From assembly GCA_024710005.1 (NCBI GenBank), contig JANJVQ010000012.1:1-44640 (forward strand): a stretch of DNA of 44,640 bases, read 5' to 3'. Every line of letters begins with the position of its first letter. The stretch's first letter is position 1. Positions 4,910 through 13,346 of the stretch are shown in pieces. The notes beneath the pieces were generated by a model, which had not been told where the DNA came from, did not search any database, and worked only from the letters and a program-made list of their open reading frames with translations. The position numbers and the translations under genes were made by a program. The DNA comes from Paludibacter sp. (GTDB lineage: Bacteria > Bacteroidota > Bacteroidia > Bacteroidales > Paludibacteraceae).

Positions 4910-6433
4910 TTATCTTCTTCCTCCACTGCTGCCACCAGAGCTTCTCGAACCGCCCGATGAGCTGGAGCCTGAATAGGAGGATCCTGAGCTTGAACTTGAA
5001 CGGGTGGTTGTACCTGGACTACTATACGATGGCGTACTGTAAGATTGTGATCTGGATGAACCGGATGAAGAACGTACAGACGGTGTTGACACAGAAGGAG
5101 ATGAATAGTTTTCACTTCTCGATGGGGTATAGGTGCTTCTGGTTGTTGTGGATGTACCTGTACCGGTTCTTACAGTGGAACTATTTCTGTTATACGTGGT
5201 TGCTTGTCTGCTTCTGTTCGTTGTCGTCACAGGTGCTGTACGTGTTGTTGTTCGCGTACTTCTGTTCACAACAGCCTCCGTATTACCTCGTGAAACTGAA
5301 TTGTTATCCCTGATAATGGTTGCAGGTGTTCTACTGTCTCTGCTATACAAATCAACATTGTTTACTGTCCTGGTACGTGTATCAATACCGCTGTTGCGAA
5401 TCGTATTGCTTGTCCGGGTAAGGGTATTGACATTAGAAGTGTTTCTGATTGCACTTCTGGAATCGGTTGCCCGGTTGACAACACCGCCGGATTCATTGGC
5501 TATTCTTTGTCTTTCATTGGCTACAACAGCGCCTCTGCTGACTGCCGGACTGTAACTTCCGCCTGCAATCCGGGTGTTTACACTGCTACTACCTGTTCCT
5601 CTGATTGTGGCACCGCTGTAGTATTCTTTTCTGCGGTTCGCTTCGTTGTAGTTTTGGTTACGGGATGTTGTAATCGTGTTACCCCAGTAAGGATAATGAT
5701 TCCAGTGGTGATATCCACTATAATAGGGATATCCCCAACTGCCATAATAACCGGGATAATAGTAACTTCCCCAACCACCATAGTATCCTCCGTAATATCC
5801 ACCATAATACCCCCCATAGTATCCGTAATTCCAGGGATAACCATAATTCCAGCTGTTATAATAGGCATAGGGACTTCCATACCAACTGTTTCTCCAGTAC
5901 CAGCTATTGTAGCTGTAGGGTCTCCAGAAATAATTATCCCAGAATGGGTTGGTCCACGTTGGGGTTACCCAGGCATAGGAACCGTCAATGTAAACATTCC
6001 AGTAATTGTCATCCAGAAAATAAATATCAGTATATTGGGGGGCTGAGATATGAATGGTGAATTTGGGGTTGTGGAACCTGCGAATGCGTTCGGCATATTC
6101 ATATTCTGTTTTACCTCCATTGAAATCATTCAGATAATATCCGTCTTCAGCAATTGAATCTGTTTCTTCTGCTAAAGCAATGCTGTCATTCATTTCTGAC
6201 AACAGATAAACGGTGTCTTTGTCAATAATCAGCGATTTATTCTTTTTGGTGTCAATGTAAATGATTTCTTTGGCCCCGTTCTTGTAATTAGGCTTTGCTG
6301 ATTTGATTTTCTCAGTTGTCAGAACCTTATTGGCATCACTGGGCTTAAAGTAAATATCGTCAACTATATCCTGAGCCGGCAGGTACATGACCATGCTGAT
6401 CAATAATACGAAGATTGAAATAGTTGTTTTCAT
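4910..6433 (-). CDS. Secreted aromatic-rich low-complexity protein
   Basis: I do not recognise a characterised family. The 507-aa product has a signal peptide (MKTTISIFVLLISMVMYLPA) and an ordinary N-terminal stretch of about 100 residues. An extreme Tyr/Gly/Trp/Asn-rich segment (roughly residues 125-250) follows, including four tandem YYGG units near residues 201-220 encoded by a 12-base DNA repeat (about 5775-5830). The tail of about 240 residues is almost entirely Ser, Thr, Arg, Asn and Gly. It is likely exported and possibly surface-associated, given the porin gene just downstream. The composition resembles structural or adhesive low-complexity proteins, but function is unknown. Long open frames on the opposite strand (5133-6046) are artefacts of its biased codons. 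Confidence 0.75.
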   Translation of the reverse strand: MKTTISIFVLLISMVMYLPAQDIVDDIYFKPSDANKVLTTEKIKSAKPNYKNGAKEIIYIDTKKNKSLIIDKDTVYLLSEMNDSIALAEETDSIAEDGYYLNDFNGGKTEYEYAERIRRFHNPKFTIHISAPQYTDIYFLDDNYWNVYIDGSYAWVTPTWTNPFWDNYFWRPYSYNSWYWRNSWYGSPYAYYNSWNYGYPWNYGYYGGYYGGYYGGYYGGWGSYYYPGYYGSWGYPYYSGYHHWNHYPYWGNTITTSRNQNYNEANRRKEYYSGATIRGTGSSSVNTRIAGGSYSPAVSRGAVVANERQRIANESGGVVNRATDSRSAIRNTSNVNTLTRTSNTIRNSGIDTRTRTVNNVDLYSRDSRTPATIIRDNNSVSRGNTEAVVNRSTRTTTRTAPVTTTNRSRQATTYNRNSSTVRTGTGTSTTTRSTYTPSRSENYSSPSVSTPSVRSSSGSSRSQSYSTPSYSSPGTTTRSSSSSGSSYSGSSSSGGSRSSGGSSGGRR

Positions 6434-6439
6434 AATGTT

Positions 6440-6447
6440 CCCCTCCC
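6440..6447 (-). promoter_or_regulatory. Unusually strong Shine-Dalgarno (GGGAGGGG)
   Basis: The minus strand has GGGAGGGG 7-14 bases before the ATG at 6433. Purine-rich anti-16S pairing of this strength is rare in this window, where most genes lack it, and it supports the chosen start. Confidence 0.6.
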
Positions 6448-6575
6448 TTATAGTTTGAATGTCTTATTTTTTACTGTTTGTAAGCTGACTGTTCAGCATA
6501 AAGAATATATCAATAATTATACCAATATGCGTTAAAAATTGGTTTGTTCTGATTTCTTTATTAAACAAATTAGCG

Positions 6576-6583
6576 TACTTTTG
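6576..6583 (+). promoter_or_regulatory. -7 promoter element of prmA
   Basis: TACTTTTG matches TAnnTTTG and lies 32 bases before the prmA ATG. No TTTG is found at the ideal -33 spacing. Confidence 0.4.
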
Positions 6584-6614
6584 TATGCAAAACTAATAAT
6601 TAAATGGAATAACC

Positions 6615-7457
6615 ATGAATTATCTCGAATTTAAACTGAATTTTTTACCTGATGAAGACTATGTTGCCGATTTATTGGCTGCTGAACTTGGCAAAATCGG
6701 ATTTGAAAGTTTTGAAAGAACGGAGGAGGGTCTTACTGCCTTTATTGATCAGCGTTCTTTCAATGAAACTGATTTTTCAAATCTGCTGAATGGTTTTGAA
6801 TATGCTGAGCGTATTCAGTTTGAATCCCGTGAGATTGAACAGGTCAACTGGAACGAGGAATGGGAAAAACATTTCTTCGAACCGATTATTATTGGTGATG
6901 AATGTTTGATTCACAGCTCATTTCATAAGAATCTACCTGTCGCGAAGTACGATATCGTGATAGATCCCAAAATGTCATTCGGAACAGGACATCATGAAAC
7001 TACCAGCCTGATGATTGGTGAAATCCTGCAGATGGACCTGCATGGGAAGACGGTTCTTGACATGGGATGTGGTACTGCTGTATTGGCAATACTGGCTGCT
7101 ATGAAAGGGGCTAAGCATGTGACTGCAATCGATATTGATACCTGGTGTGTCGAAAATTCAATCGAGAATATTCATAAAAATAACGTACCTGAAATTGAGG
7201 TACTGCTTGGCGATGCGGATTCTTTATCGGGAAAATCTTTTCATATCATCATCGCCAATATCAACCGCAATATCTTATTAAATGACATAAAAAAATACGC
7301 CGCCTGTTTGGGGGCAGGCGACGCGTTGTATATGAGTGGTTTCTATGTCGAAGATATTCCGGTAATCGAGCAGGAAGCTGCTAAGTATCATTTTACCCTG
7401 GAATCCTATAAAGAGAAAAACAACTGGACGGTTGTAAAAATGACTAAAACGCGATAA
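6615..7457 (+). CDS. prmA: Ribosomal protein L11 methyltransferase
   Basis: PrmA is a SAM-dependent enzyme that trimethylates lysines and the N-terminus of ribosomal protein L11. At 280 aa it is near the usual 290. An N-terminal ferredoxin-like substrate-recognition domain occupies about residues 1-100, then the Rossmann methyltransferase domain. PrmA-specific features are 'DPKMSFGTGHHETTSLM' (about residues 116-132), motif I 'TVLDMGCGTAVLAILAA' and the catalytic 'IIANINRNIL', the NxN-type form of the NPPY motif seen in PrmA. It stands alone on the plus strand, and its 3' end overlaps that of the convergent oxidoreductase gamma-subunit gene by 14 bases. Confidence 0.95.
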   Translation: MNYLEFKLNFLPDEDYVADLLAAELGKIGFESFERTEEGLTAFIDQRSFNETDFSNLLNGFEYAERIQFESREIEQVNWNEEWEKHFFEPIIIGDECLIHSSFHKNLPVAKYDIVIDPKMSFGTGHHETTSLMIGEILQMDLHGKTVLDMGCGTAVLAILAAMKGAKHVTAIDIDTWCVENSIENIHKNNVPEIEVLLGDADSLSGKSFHIIIANINRNILLNDIKKYAACLGAGDALYMSGFYVEDIPVIEQEAAKYHFTLESYKEKNNWTVVKMTKTR

Positions 7458-7986
7458 TCAAATCCATACCGGCATGAATGGCTTTTTCATTCATGGGTAA
7501 CAAATGATGGTGCCGCGATGGCAATGTCTTTTTCAGTCCGGATAATACGTTTTGAATTTCAACTATCGGCCTTACTTTCAACAATCCACCCAGAATAATC
7601 ATATTGATGGTCTTGGTTGCATTATTGGCATAGGCATATTCGGTAGCATCTATTCTGTAAATATTGATGTCTTTCCTGACCGGGAATGTTTTCATCCCGT
7701 TTCCATCGAAAATCAATGTTCCTCCCGGTTTTACAAGCTTTTCGAACCTGTCGAGAGAGGGCTGATTGAGGACAATGGCGGTGTCGTAAGTATTTAGTAC
7801 CGGCGAACTGATTCTTTCGTCGCTGAGAATCACGGTAACATTGGCTGTACCTCCGCGCTGTTCAGGACCATAAGAGGGCATCCAGCTGACTTCTTTTCCC
7901 TGTACCAATCCCGAATACGCCAGGATTTTTCCCATGGATAGTACACCTTGTCCGCCAAATCCGGCTATAATGATTTCTTCTGTCAT
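7444..7986 (-). CDS. korC: 2-oxoacid:ferredoxin oxidoreductase, gamma subunit
   Basis: The 180-aa product matches the pyruvate/ketoisovalerate oxidoreductase catalytic-domain (gamma) family. It opens with the nucleotide-fold motif GFGGQG at residues 9-14 and continues with 'SWMPSYGPEQRGGTANVTV' and 'DTAIVLNQPSLDRF', all typical. It is the last gene of the ferredoxin-alpha-beta-gamma operon, separated from the beta gene by an 84-base gap that holds heptamer repeats. Substrate could be 2-oxoglutarate or branched-chain 2-oxoacids; gamma subunits do not discriminate. Its 3' end overlaps prmA tail to tail by 14 bases. Confidence 0.85.
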   Translation of the reverse strand: MTEEIIIAGFGGQGVLSMGKILAYSGLVQGKEVSWMPSYGPEQRGGTANVTVILSDERISSPVLNTYDTAIVLNQPSLDRFEKLVKPGGTLIFDGNGMKTFPVRKDINIYRIDATEYAYANNATKTINMIILGGLLKVRPIVEIQNVLSGLKKTLPSRHHHLLPMNEKAIHAGMDLIIAF

Positions 7987-8033
7987 TTTAATTTCATTAA
8001 ATTAATTTGTAATTGTGTTGGTACCGGTTAATT

Positions 8034-8070
8034 AACCACTATCCACTAACCACTATCCACTAACCACTAA
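8034..8070 (-). repeat. Heptamer tandem repeat AGTGG(T/A)T after korB
   Basis: In the sense (minus) direction the bases right after the korB stop read as five consecutive heptamers, AGTGGTT alternating with AGTGGAT. A related repeat in the same sense orientation starts at the stop codon of the carboxyltransferase gene (15607-15634). Confidence 0.8.
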
Positions 8071-8832
8071 TCAAACGTCCTTCAAGTCTCCCATAGGATA
8101 AACAGGAAACATATTTTCTACCATCCAGTCGTTTGATTCAGCTGGTGACATTCTCCATCCTGAACTACAGGTCGATACAACTTCAACGATGGAAGTTCCC
8201 TTGTTTTGCATGGAATTCTCCAACGCTTTTTGAATGGCCTTTTTGGCTTTTCTTACAGCGGCAACGGTATGTACGCTTTGTCTTGTCACATAGCAAACAC
8301 CATCCAACTGGGCAAGCAGTTTCGACATGTCGAGCGGATGACCGCCAGTCGGCAATTCTCTTCCCTTGGGAGAGGTGGTTGATTTCATGCCGATTAGGGT
8401 AGTGGGGGCCATTTGTCCGCCTGTCATACCATAAATTCCATTGTTGATGTAGATGATGGCAATATTTTCTCCCCGGTTACAGGCATGTATGGTTTCCGCG
8501 GTGCCAATGGCAGCCAAATCTCCATCTCCCTGGTAAGTAAATACATAACGATCGGGAAGTAGCCTTTTAATGGCTGTTGCCACCGCCGGCGCTCTTCCAT
8601 GGGCGGCCTGTTGCCAGTCTATGTCAAGATATTTATAGGCGAAAACGGCACAACCAACCGGAGCCACGCCAATGGTTTTATCCTGAATATCCATTTCCTG
8701 GATAATTTCACCCAAAATTTTATGTACCACACCATGACTGCAACCCGGGCAATAGTGCATCGGTACATCATTCATGACGGTTGTCTTCTCGTATACGAGA
8801 TTTTCCGGGTTTATGATATCACATACATTCAT
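8071..8832 (-). CDS. korB: 2-oxoacid:ferredoxin oxidoreductase, beta (TPP) subunit
   Basis: This is the thiamine-pyrophosphate-binding subunit, 253 aa, of a four-subunit 2-oxoacid:ferredoxin oxidoreductase. The TPP/Mg motif begins GDGDLAAIG (102-110) and ends in NNGIYGMTGGQ (130-140). An N-terminal CPGC (28-31) follows the family pattern, in which such cysteines lie near the cofactor. It decarboxylates a 2-oxoacid to an acyl-CoA, passing electrons to ferredoxin via the small KorD-like protein. The start overlaps the alpha gene's stop by 4 bases. The VorB-like character of the alpha subunit leaves open 2-oxoisovalerate as substrate instead of 2-oxoglutarate. Confidence 0.88.
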   Translation of the reverse strand: MNVCDIINPENLVYEKTTVMNDVPMHYCPGCSHGVVHKILGEIIQEMDIQDKTIGVAPVGCAVFAYKYLDIDWQQAAHGRAPAVATAIKRLLPDRYVFTYQGDGDLAAIGTAETIHACNRGENIAIIYINNGIYGMTGGQMAPTTLIGMKSTTSPKGRELPTGGHPLDMSKLLAQLDGVCYVTRQSVHTVAAVRKAKKAIQKALENSMQNKGTSIVEVVSTCSSGWRMSPAESNDWMVENMFPVYPMGDLKDV

Positions 8833-9917
8833 AATAGTTTTGTTTTTAGTGCATGAAGAACTTCATCCGGAGAAGGAACGATTCCTCCCATACGACCGTA
8901 AAATTCTACCGGTACTTTTCCGGATACGGCAAGTCTGACATCTTCAACCATCTGACCGGCGCTCATTTCAATGGAAATAAAGCCTTTCACCCTGGTTGCT
9001 AACTCTTTAATAATGCTCTTGGGAAAAGGAAATAATGTTATCGGACGAATCAAGCCCGCTTTAATTCCTTCGGCACGGGCTAATTCAACGGCTTTTTGAC
9101 AAACACGCGCCATGGTTCCGAATGCAACAAATACATAATCGGCATCTTCACACGCAATTTGTTCAAACCGGACTTCGTTTTCTTCCATGTCACGGTAGCG
9201 TGCCTGTAAGCGCTGGTTTATCCGCTCCATCTCTTCACTTTGTAATTCTAATGAAGAGATGTAATTTGGCTTGCGGTCTTTCGTTTTCCCTAAAGTTGAC
9301 CAGGGATACCGGGTCCGAATTTCTTCCTCGGTTAACCTGGGCTGATAGGGTGGGAGTAATACCTTCTCCATCATCTGGCCGATAATGCCGTCGGCCAATA
9401 CCATCGCGGGAGTCAGGTATTTGAATGCAAGCTCGAATGCCAACACGGTAAAGTCAGCCATTTCCTGTACAGAGGCAGGCGCCAGTACCGGCATTTTATA
9501 ATCTCCGTGTCCACCACCTTTAACTGATTGAAAATAATCGGCCTGACTGGGCTGGATGGTTCCCAGACCGGGACCTCCACGCATCACATTCACGATAACA
9601 CCGGGCAATTCAGCTCCGGCCATATAGGAAATTCCTTCTTGCTTCAAACTTACACCCGGACTGGACGATGATGTCATGGCTTTTTTACCACAACCGGCAG
9701 CTCCATATACCATATTGATGGCTGCAACTTCGCTTTCAGCTTGTAGTACAATCATGCCTGTTGTATCCCAGGGTTCCTGCTCCATCAATGTTTCCAGTAT
9801 TTCCGACTGTGGTGTTATCGGGTAACCAAAATAGGCATCACATCCGCACCGTATGGCTGCATGGGCAATGGCTTCATTGCCTTTCATAAGGGTGACCTCT
9901 TCTTTATGCTTTGTCAT
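8829..9917 (-). CDS. vorB: 2-oxoacid:ferredoxin oxidoreductase, alpha subunit (VorB/KorA-like)
   Basis: This 362-aa alpha subunit has 'MKGNEAIAHAAIRCG', then GYPITP at 31-36, the pyrimidine/substrate-side signature. It continues with 'VLQAESEVAAINMVYGAAG', 'TSSSSPGVSLKQEGISY' and 'GGPGLGTIQPSQADYF', which are typical of Bacteroidota proteins named 3-methyl-2-oxobutanoate dehydrogenase VorB and of KorA. Translation may begin at the first Met (9917) or at MKGNEA ten codons later; the first is kept because its ATG overlaps the ferredoxin stop by 4 bases. The complex acts in the cytoplasm. Whether branched-chain oxoacids or 2-oxoglutarate is the main substrate cannot be decided here. Confidence 0.85.
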   Translation of the reverse strand: MTKHKEEVTLMKGNEAIAHAAIRCGCDAYFGYPITPQSEILETLMEQEPWDTTGMIVLQAESEVAAINMVYGAAGCGKKAMTSSSSPGVSLKQEGISYMAGAELPGVIVNVMRGGPGLGTIQPSQADYFQSVKGGGHGDYKMPVLAPASVQEMADFTVLAFELAFKYLTPAMVLADGIIGQMMEKVLLPPYQPRLTEEEIRTRYPWSTLGKTKDRKPNYISSLELQSEEMERINQRLQARYRDMEENEVRFEQIACEDADYVFVAFGTMARVCQKAVELARAEGIKAGLIRPITLFPFPKSIIKELATRVKGFISIEMSAGQMVEDVRLAVSGKVPVEFYGRMGGIVPSPDEVLHALKTKLL

Positions 9918-10138
9918 AATCTTACTTTATAGACCGTTATACATGCATCCGGACAAACCTGTGCACAGGCAGCACAGCCAATACAAGAGTCCGGATTATC
10001 CATGAATGAAAAATTGTATCCTTTGGTGTTTGCATCATTTGATAGGGCCAACACGTCGGTCGGACATGCAACCACGCATAGATCACAACCCTTGCATCTT
10101 TCGGTATTTACAACTATTGCTCCTTTGAATTTTGCCAT
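9914..10138 (-). CDS. 2x[4Fe-4S] ferredoxin subunit of the oxidoreductase (KorD-like)
   Basis: This 74-aa protein carries two CxxCxxCxxxC(P) motifs: C15-C18-C21-C25 and C52-C55-C58-C62, separated by a 26-residue insert rich in Asn and Phe. It is the delta/ferredoxin-like subunit that takes electrons from the TPP subunit. It is the first gene of the operon and its stop overlaps the next start by 4 bases, so all subunits are probably translated together. No perfect promoter box is seen in the 210 bases upstream, where TTTCTTTG at 10193-10200 (minus) is the nearest approximation. Confidence 0.9.
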   Translation of the reverse strand: MAKFKGAIVVNTERCKGCDLCVVACPTDVLALSNDANTKGYNFSFMDNPDSCIGCAACAQVCPDACITVYKVRL

Positions 10139-10244
10139 ATTATAATAACATTTTCAGGCTGTTTTTAGTTTGTGATTTTAAAAAATCGAATGCAAAGAAA
10201 AAGAATATATCGTTAGCAAGAAAAAAAACGGGAATATTGTGCTT

Positions 10245-10273
10245 ATTCTGGGATTTTATACCCTAATCTGGGA
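10245..10273. repeat. Direct repeat (A/T)TCTGGGA spaced 20 bp upstream of the ferredoxin operon
   Basis: ATTCTGGGA (10245-10253) and AATCTGGGA (10265-10273) lie about two helical turns apart in the gap between the AddB-like gene and the oxidoreductase operon. This spacing suits a protein-binding site, but no regulator is identified. Confidence 0.3.
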
Positions 10274-10348
10274 CGAAATTTCAAAATAAGGGATGAATAT
10301 TTGTTTTTTATCCTCCTGGTTGATTTGAATTAGACCTCATTTTATCTG

Positions 10349-13228
10349 TTATCTGTTACATATCGTTTTAAAATCACAGTAGGTGCATGCCTCTATCGAA
10401 TTTGTCTGCACAAAAGGAACTTCAGGGTCAAACAACTCCTCCACACAAGTCCTTAAGCCGGAAATAAATTCAGTTTCATAATCTGCATAATTTTCAACCG
10501 GAATGGATGTATTTTTTGCCGGTTTATAAAGTATCTGATTTGAAAACTGTTCGTTGAAAATCTGTTTGGTATAAACTATGCCGGGCATAATGACACCGTG
10601 TTTTGACTCCTTTTTATATAAAAATCCATACAGGAAGGTTTGAAGTACATGCGATGCCTGTTTCTTTGGATCCTGATGATGCGCAAATAAATCATCCCAG
10701 GACCTGAATTCCAGTGATCCAGCTCCTGTCTTGTAATCCAGAATCCTCACAACTCCATCTTTTGCATCAACCCGGTCGATGATGCCTTTTATTTTTACGG
10801 TACCAAACCTGGTTGGCAGATGTTCTTTACATTTTCTTTCACCTTCAATATAATCAAATGGTGCATTCAACTTATCGTTTTCCAGCACTCCACATACATA
10901 TTTCAATATAACCCTTGCAATGAGCAGGTTATTACCAGTCAGTTCAACTGTACTTCCTTTAGGTTGTTTGTAATAATAATAAGCAAAAGCCTGACTGATA
11001 AGCCTGTTTATGTGAACCTCATTTTTTATCAAAGCTTCTAAAATCTCTGTAGTAACAGTGCGACCGGCATATTGATCATACAGTTTATGCATGACCTCAT
11101 GAAAAATGCTCCCGAAAACATTCATTTCCATGTCTTCAGAAACCTCATCAACCGGTTGAATCTGTTCAATATAAGTAAAATAAAACTGCAACGGGCATTT
11201 GATGTAGGTGTTGATACTGCTCGCGGACAGATGTGTATCTGCTTCGGATAAATCAAAAAAAGGTTTGAGTTTCTCCCTGATTTGGTTATTCTTCTCGATA
11301 CGAATAACTTCAGGTGTTTTTATACTTACATCATACGCAATCTTTTTTTCTTTAATATTAAGGTTGTAATGGTATTTCAGTTGCTGATAAAACCGGCTGA
11401 CTTCTCCCGTACTTCCATTGTCGATGCGGGAATCAAATAGCAGGTGTATTTTCCTGGCCCTGTGAATCAATCGGTAGAAATTATACGATGTAATCGCATC
11501 CTGATGTTCGTAAGTCGGCAAATTAAATCCTTTTCTTAAATGATAAGGAATGAAACTGTTAGCATAGCCTTTTTTAGGGAAAATACCTTCATTAAATGAA
11601 CTGATGATGATGTTTTCAAAATCAAGTCCCCTTGTTTCCAACGCCCCTATAATTTGTAACCCATCCAGCGGTTCTCCTACAAAGGGAATGCTGATGCCCT
11701 GGGTGAGTTGTTTGATCAGGCTGATGAGTGTTTCCAGCTTCATTTTCACTTCTGAAGCCTGTGATTTAAGTATCCCGGATATCCGGTTAATCGTGATATA
11801 ATATTGATATAAAAAGCCCGACTCCATTTGATAATCGGCAGCTTTATCATGTATCCTGTTCCATGAACTATAAAGTTTCCTTATTATTTCAAGCAGATAG
11901 GGCAGTAAATTATCGGCATCAATATCCGGATTGAAAATCAGGTTTAATAACTCATTTCGTTTCAGTGTTTTGGCATCAACATAAATCAGGTTCTTTTTCA
12001 CCATTTCATCGTGAATCAGGCCGACCACATCGCCACAAATCAACACAACAAACTGATGATTAATGATATTGGCAACACTCAGGTGATAGAACTTTGAAAC
12101 TCCGTCTATCGTTCTTTTTCTTTTATGTAATTCGAAAATATGATCTATCAGTCCGGCTACCGGCGTAAGTTGCAACGGATAACCCATTGTTACATTTATC
12201 TTGGCAATGGTGTTCGGAATTGAGTGTAACACAGGTAATAAAAGGTTCTCATCCGGAATGATTACAGCAGTTTTCAAATAGCTTTGTTCGTGTGCTTCAG
12301 GATATAAATCCTTTAATATATGATAAATCTGCTTTGCTTGTCCGATATTGGAAGGAATCTCGGTCAGTTCAAATTCCTTATCTTCAAGTTTTTCTGTTAC
12401 TGAAGGTATCTCATATTCAGACTGAAACCGAAGGGTGTTTTCCTTATAAAACAAGGATGCGGGATTGTTGGGGTCCCTGAGTTCATTGGCTTCGTAATCC
12501 CAGTAAAAATCAGCCTGATTACGTTTCTGTAGAGCCAACATAAGAGTTTTCTCACAAGGATTCAGCGCGTTAAATCCAATGAAAACAAACTTTTTATGAT
12601 CAAACCATTCAACAGATTCATTTTGAACTAATTTTTCGGTTACGTGACGGGCAATCATGCCTTCATACCCGGTGTTTTCTTCCAGTAATTCTTCCCTGAA
12701 TTGTGCATATACCGGATACAGGATTTCCCAGGTTGCCATGAAATGTTCCTGGGCTTTACTGTTGGCAACCGGTTCGAAATGTTGCCAGAAATGGCGGATT
12801 GCTTCTATCTGCTTTTCAGAAAAAACATCGAACAACTGATCGATTTCTTTTAATTCGGTTATGTTCGTGAAAAGCTGTTTTGCATCGACCCTGTATTTGT
12901 CAACCTCATTGAAATCAGACAACAAAGTTTCACCCCAAAAGACAAAAGCATCAAAACTTTCTTCAGAGTGACTGATTGACTGGTAAATACGGTACAAACG
13001 AAACAACATGCTCAGTCTATCAGCAAGCTGTAAACCGGAAGCCTGTACAAAACAGTTGTCAATGGTTGTAATTTCGGGAGAAAATAAAGGGATGTCCGTA
13101 ATTTCAGCTAAGTATTGCTGAAAGAATAATCCGGCCCGCCGATTCGGAAATACGAAGGTAAAAGTATTCAAATCATGGCGGTGATTATGATAATATGCTG
13201 TTGCTATGCGGTATAAAAATGAATTCAT
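10349..13228 (-). CDS. AddB-like PD-(D/E)XK nuclease
   Basis: This is a large (about 959 aa) member of the PD-(D/E)XK nuclease family related to AddB of AddAB double-strand-break processing enzymes. The N-terminal 'TFVFPNRRAGLFFQQYL' resembles the start of AddB's degenerate helicase half. The C-terminal nuclease has 'ASSINTYIKCPLQFYF', the catalytic strand RILDYKTGAG (about residues 828-837) and a terminal Cys cluster C948-C951-C957. Together with the earlier Cys this can hold a 4Fe-4S cluster, as in AddB. The frame stays open up to 13324, but the Met at 13228 fits the family start and leaves the divergent promoter free. No AddA/UvrD-type partner is adjacent, unlike the usual arrangement. Confidence 0.8.
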   Translation of the reverse strand: MNSFLYRIATAYYHNHRHDLNTFTFVFPNRRAGLFFQQYLAEITDIPLFSPEITTIDNCFVQASGLQLADRLSMLFRLYRIYQSISHSEESFDAFVFWGETLLSDFNEVDKYRVDAKQLFTNITELKEIDQLFDVFSEKQIEAIRHFWQHFEPVANSKAQEHFMATWEILYPVYAQFREELLEENTGYEGMIARHVTEKLVQNESVEWFDHKKFVFIGFNALNPCEKTLMLALQKRNQADFYWDYEANELRDPNNPASLFYKENTLRFQSEYEIPSVTEKLEDKEFELTEIPSNIGQAKQIYHILKDLYPEAHEQSYLKTAVIIPDENLLLPVLHSIPNTIAKINVTMGYPLQLTPVAGLIDHIFELHKRKRTIDGVSKFYHLSVANIINHQFVVLICGDVVGLIHDEMVKKNLIYVDAKTLKRNELLNLIFNPDIDADNLLPYLLEIIRKLYSSWNRIHDKAADYQMESGFLYQYYITINRISGILKSQASEVKMKLETLISLIKQLTQGISIPFVGEPLDGLQIIGALETRGLDFENIIISSFNEGIFPKKGYANSFIPYHLRKGFNLPTYEHQDAITSYNFYRLIHRARKIHLLFDSRIDNGSTGEVSRFYQQLKYHYNLNIKEKKIAYDVSIKTPEVIRIEKNNQIREKLKPFFDLSEADTHLSASSINTYIKCPLQFYFTYIEQIQPVDEVSEDMEMNVFGSIFHEVMHKLYDQYAGRTVTTEILEALIKNEVHINRLISQAFAYYYYKQPKGSTVELTGNNLLIARVILKYVCGVLENDKLNAPFDYIEGERKCKEHLPTRFGTVKIKGIIDRVDAKDGVVRILDYKTGAGSLEFRSWDDLFAHHQDPKKQASHVLQTFLYGFLYKKESKHGVIMPGIVYTKQIFNEQFSNQILYKPAKNTSIPVENYADYETEFISGLRTCVEELFDPEVPFVQTNSIEACTYCDFKTICNR

Positions 13229-13250
13229 GCTGTTGTCATGGTTGGTGTTG

Positions 13251-13258
13251 CAAATGTA
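13251..13258 (-). promoter_or_regulatory. -7 promoter element of the AddB-like gene
   Basis: The minus strand reads TACATTTG, an exact TAnnTTTG match, 22 bases upstream of the proposed ATG at 13228. Its position supports the shorter start. Confidence 0.45.
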
Positions 13259-13273
13259 AGAAAAAAATATCCG

Positions 13274-13308
13274 TTTGAAATCTGTCTGATTAAAAATGTA
13301 TATCTTAG
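13274..13308 (+). promoter_or_regulatory. Promoter of the DUF554 gene
   Basis: TTTG at 13274-13277 and TATCTTAG at 13301-13308 (one mismatch to TAnnTTTG) are 23 bases apart. The ATG at 13347 lies 38 bases downstream. It is divergent to the promoter at 13251-13258. Confidence 0.4.
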
Positions 13309-13346
13309 CGGACGGTTTAAACAAAAATATTTTAATTGATTATTAC

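Noticed and set aside
5133-6046. Long plus-strand frames opposite the aromatic-rich protein
   Set aside because: They arise from the biased Tyr/Gly/Ser codons of the real gene; compositions are low-complexity Ile/Val/Thr/Pro and there is no start signal.
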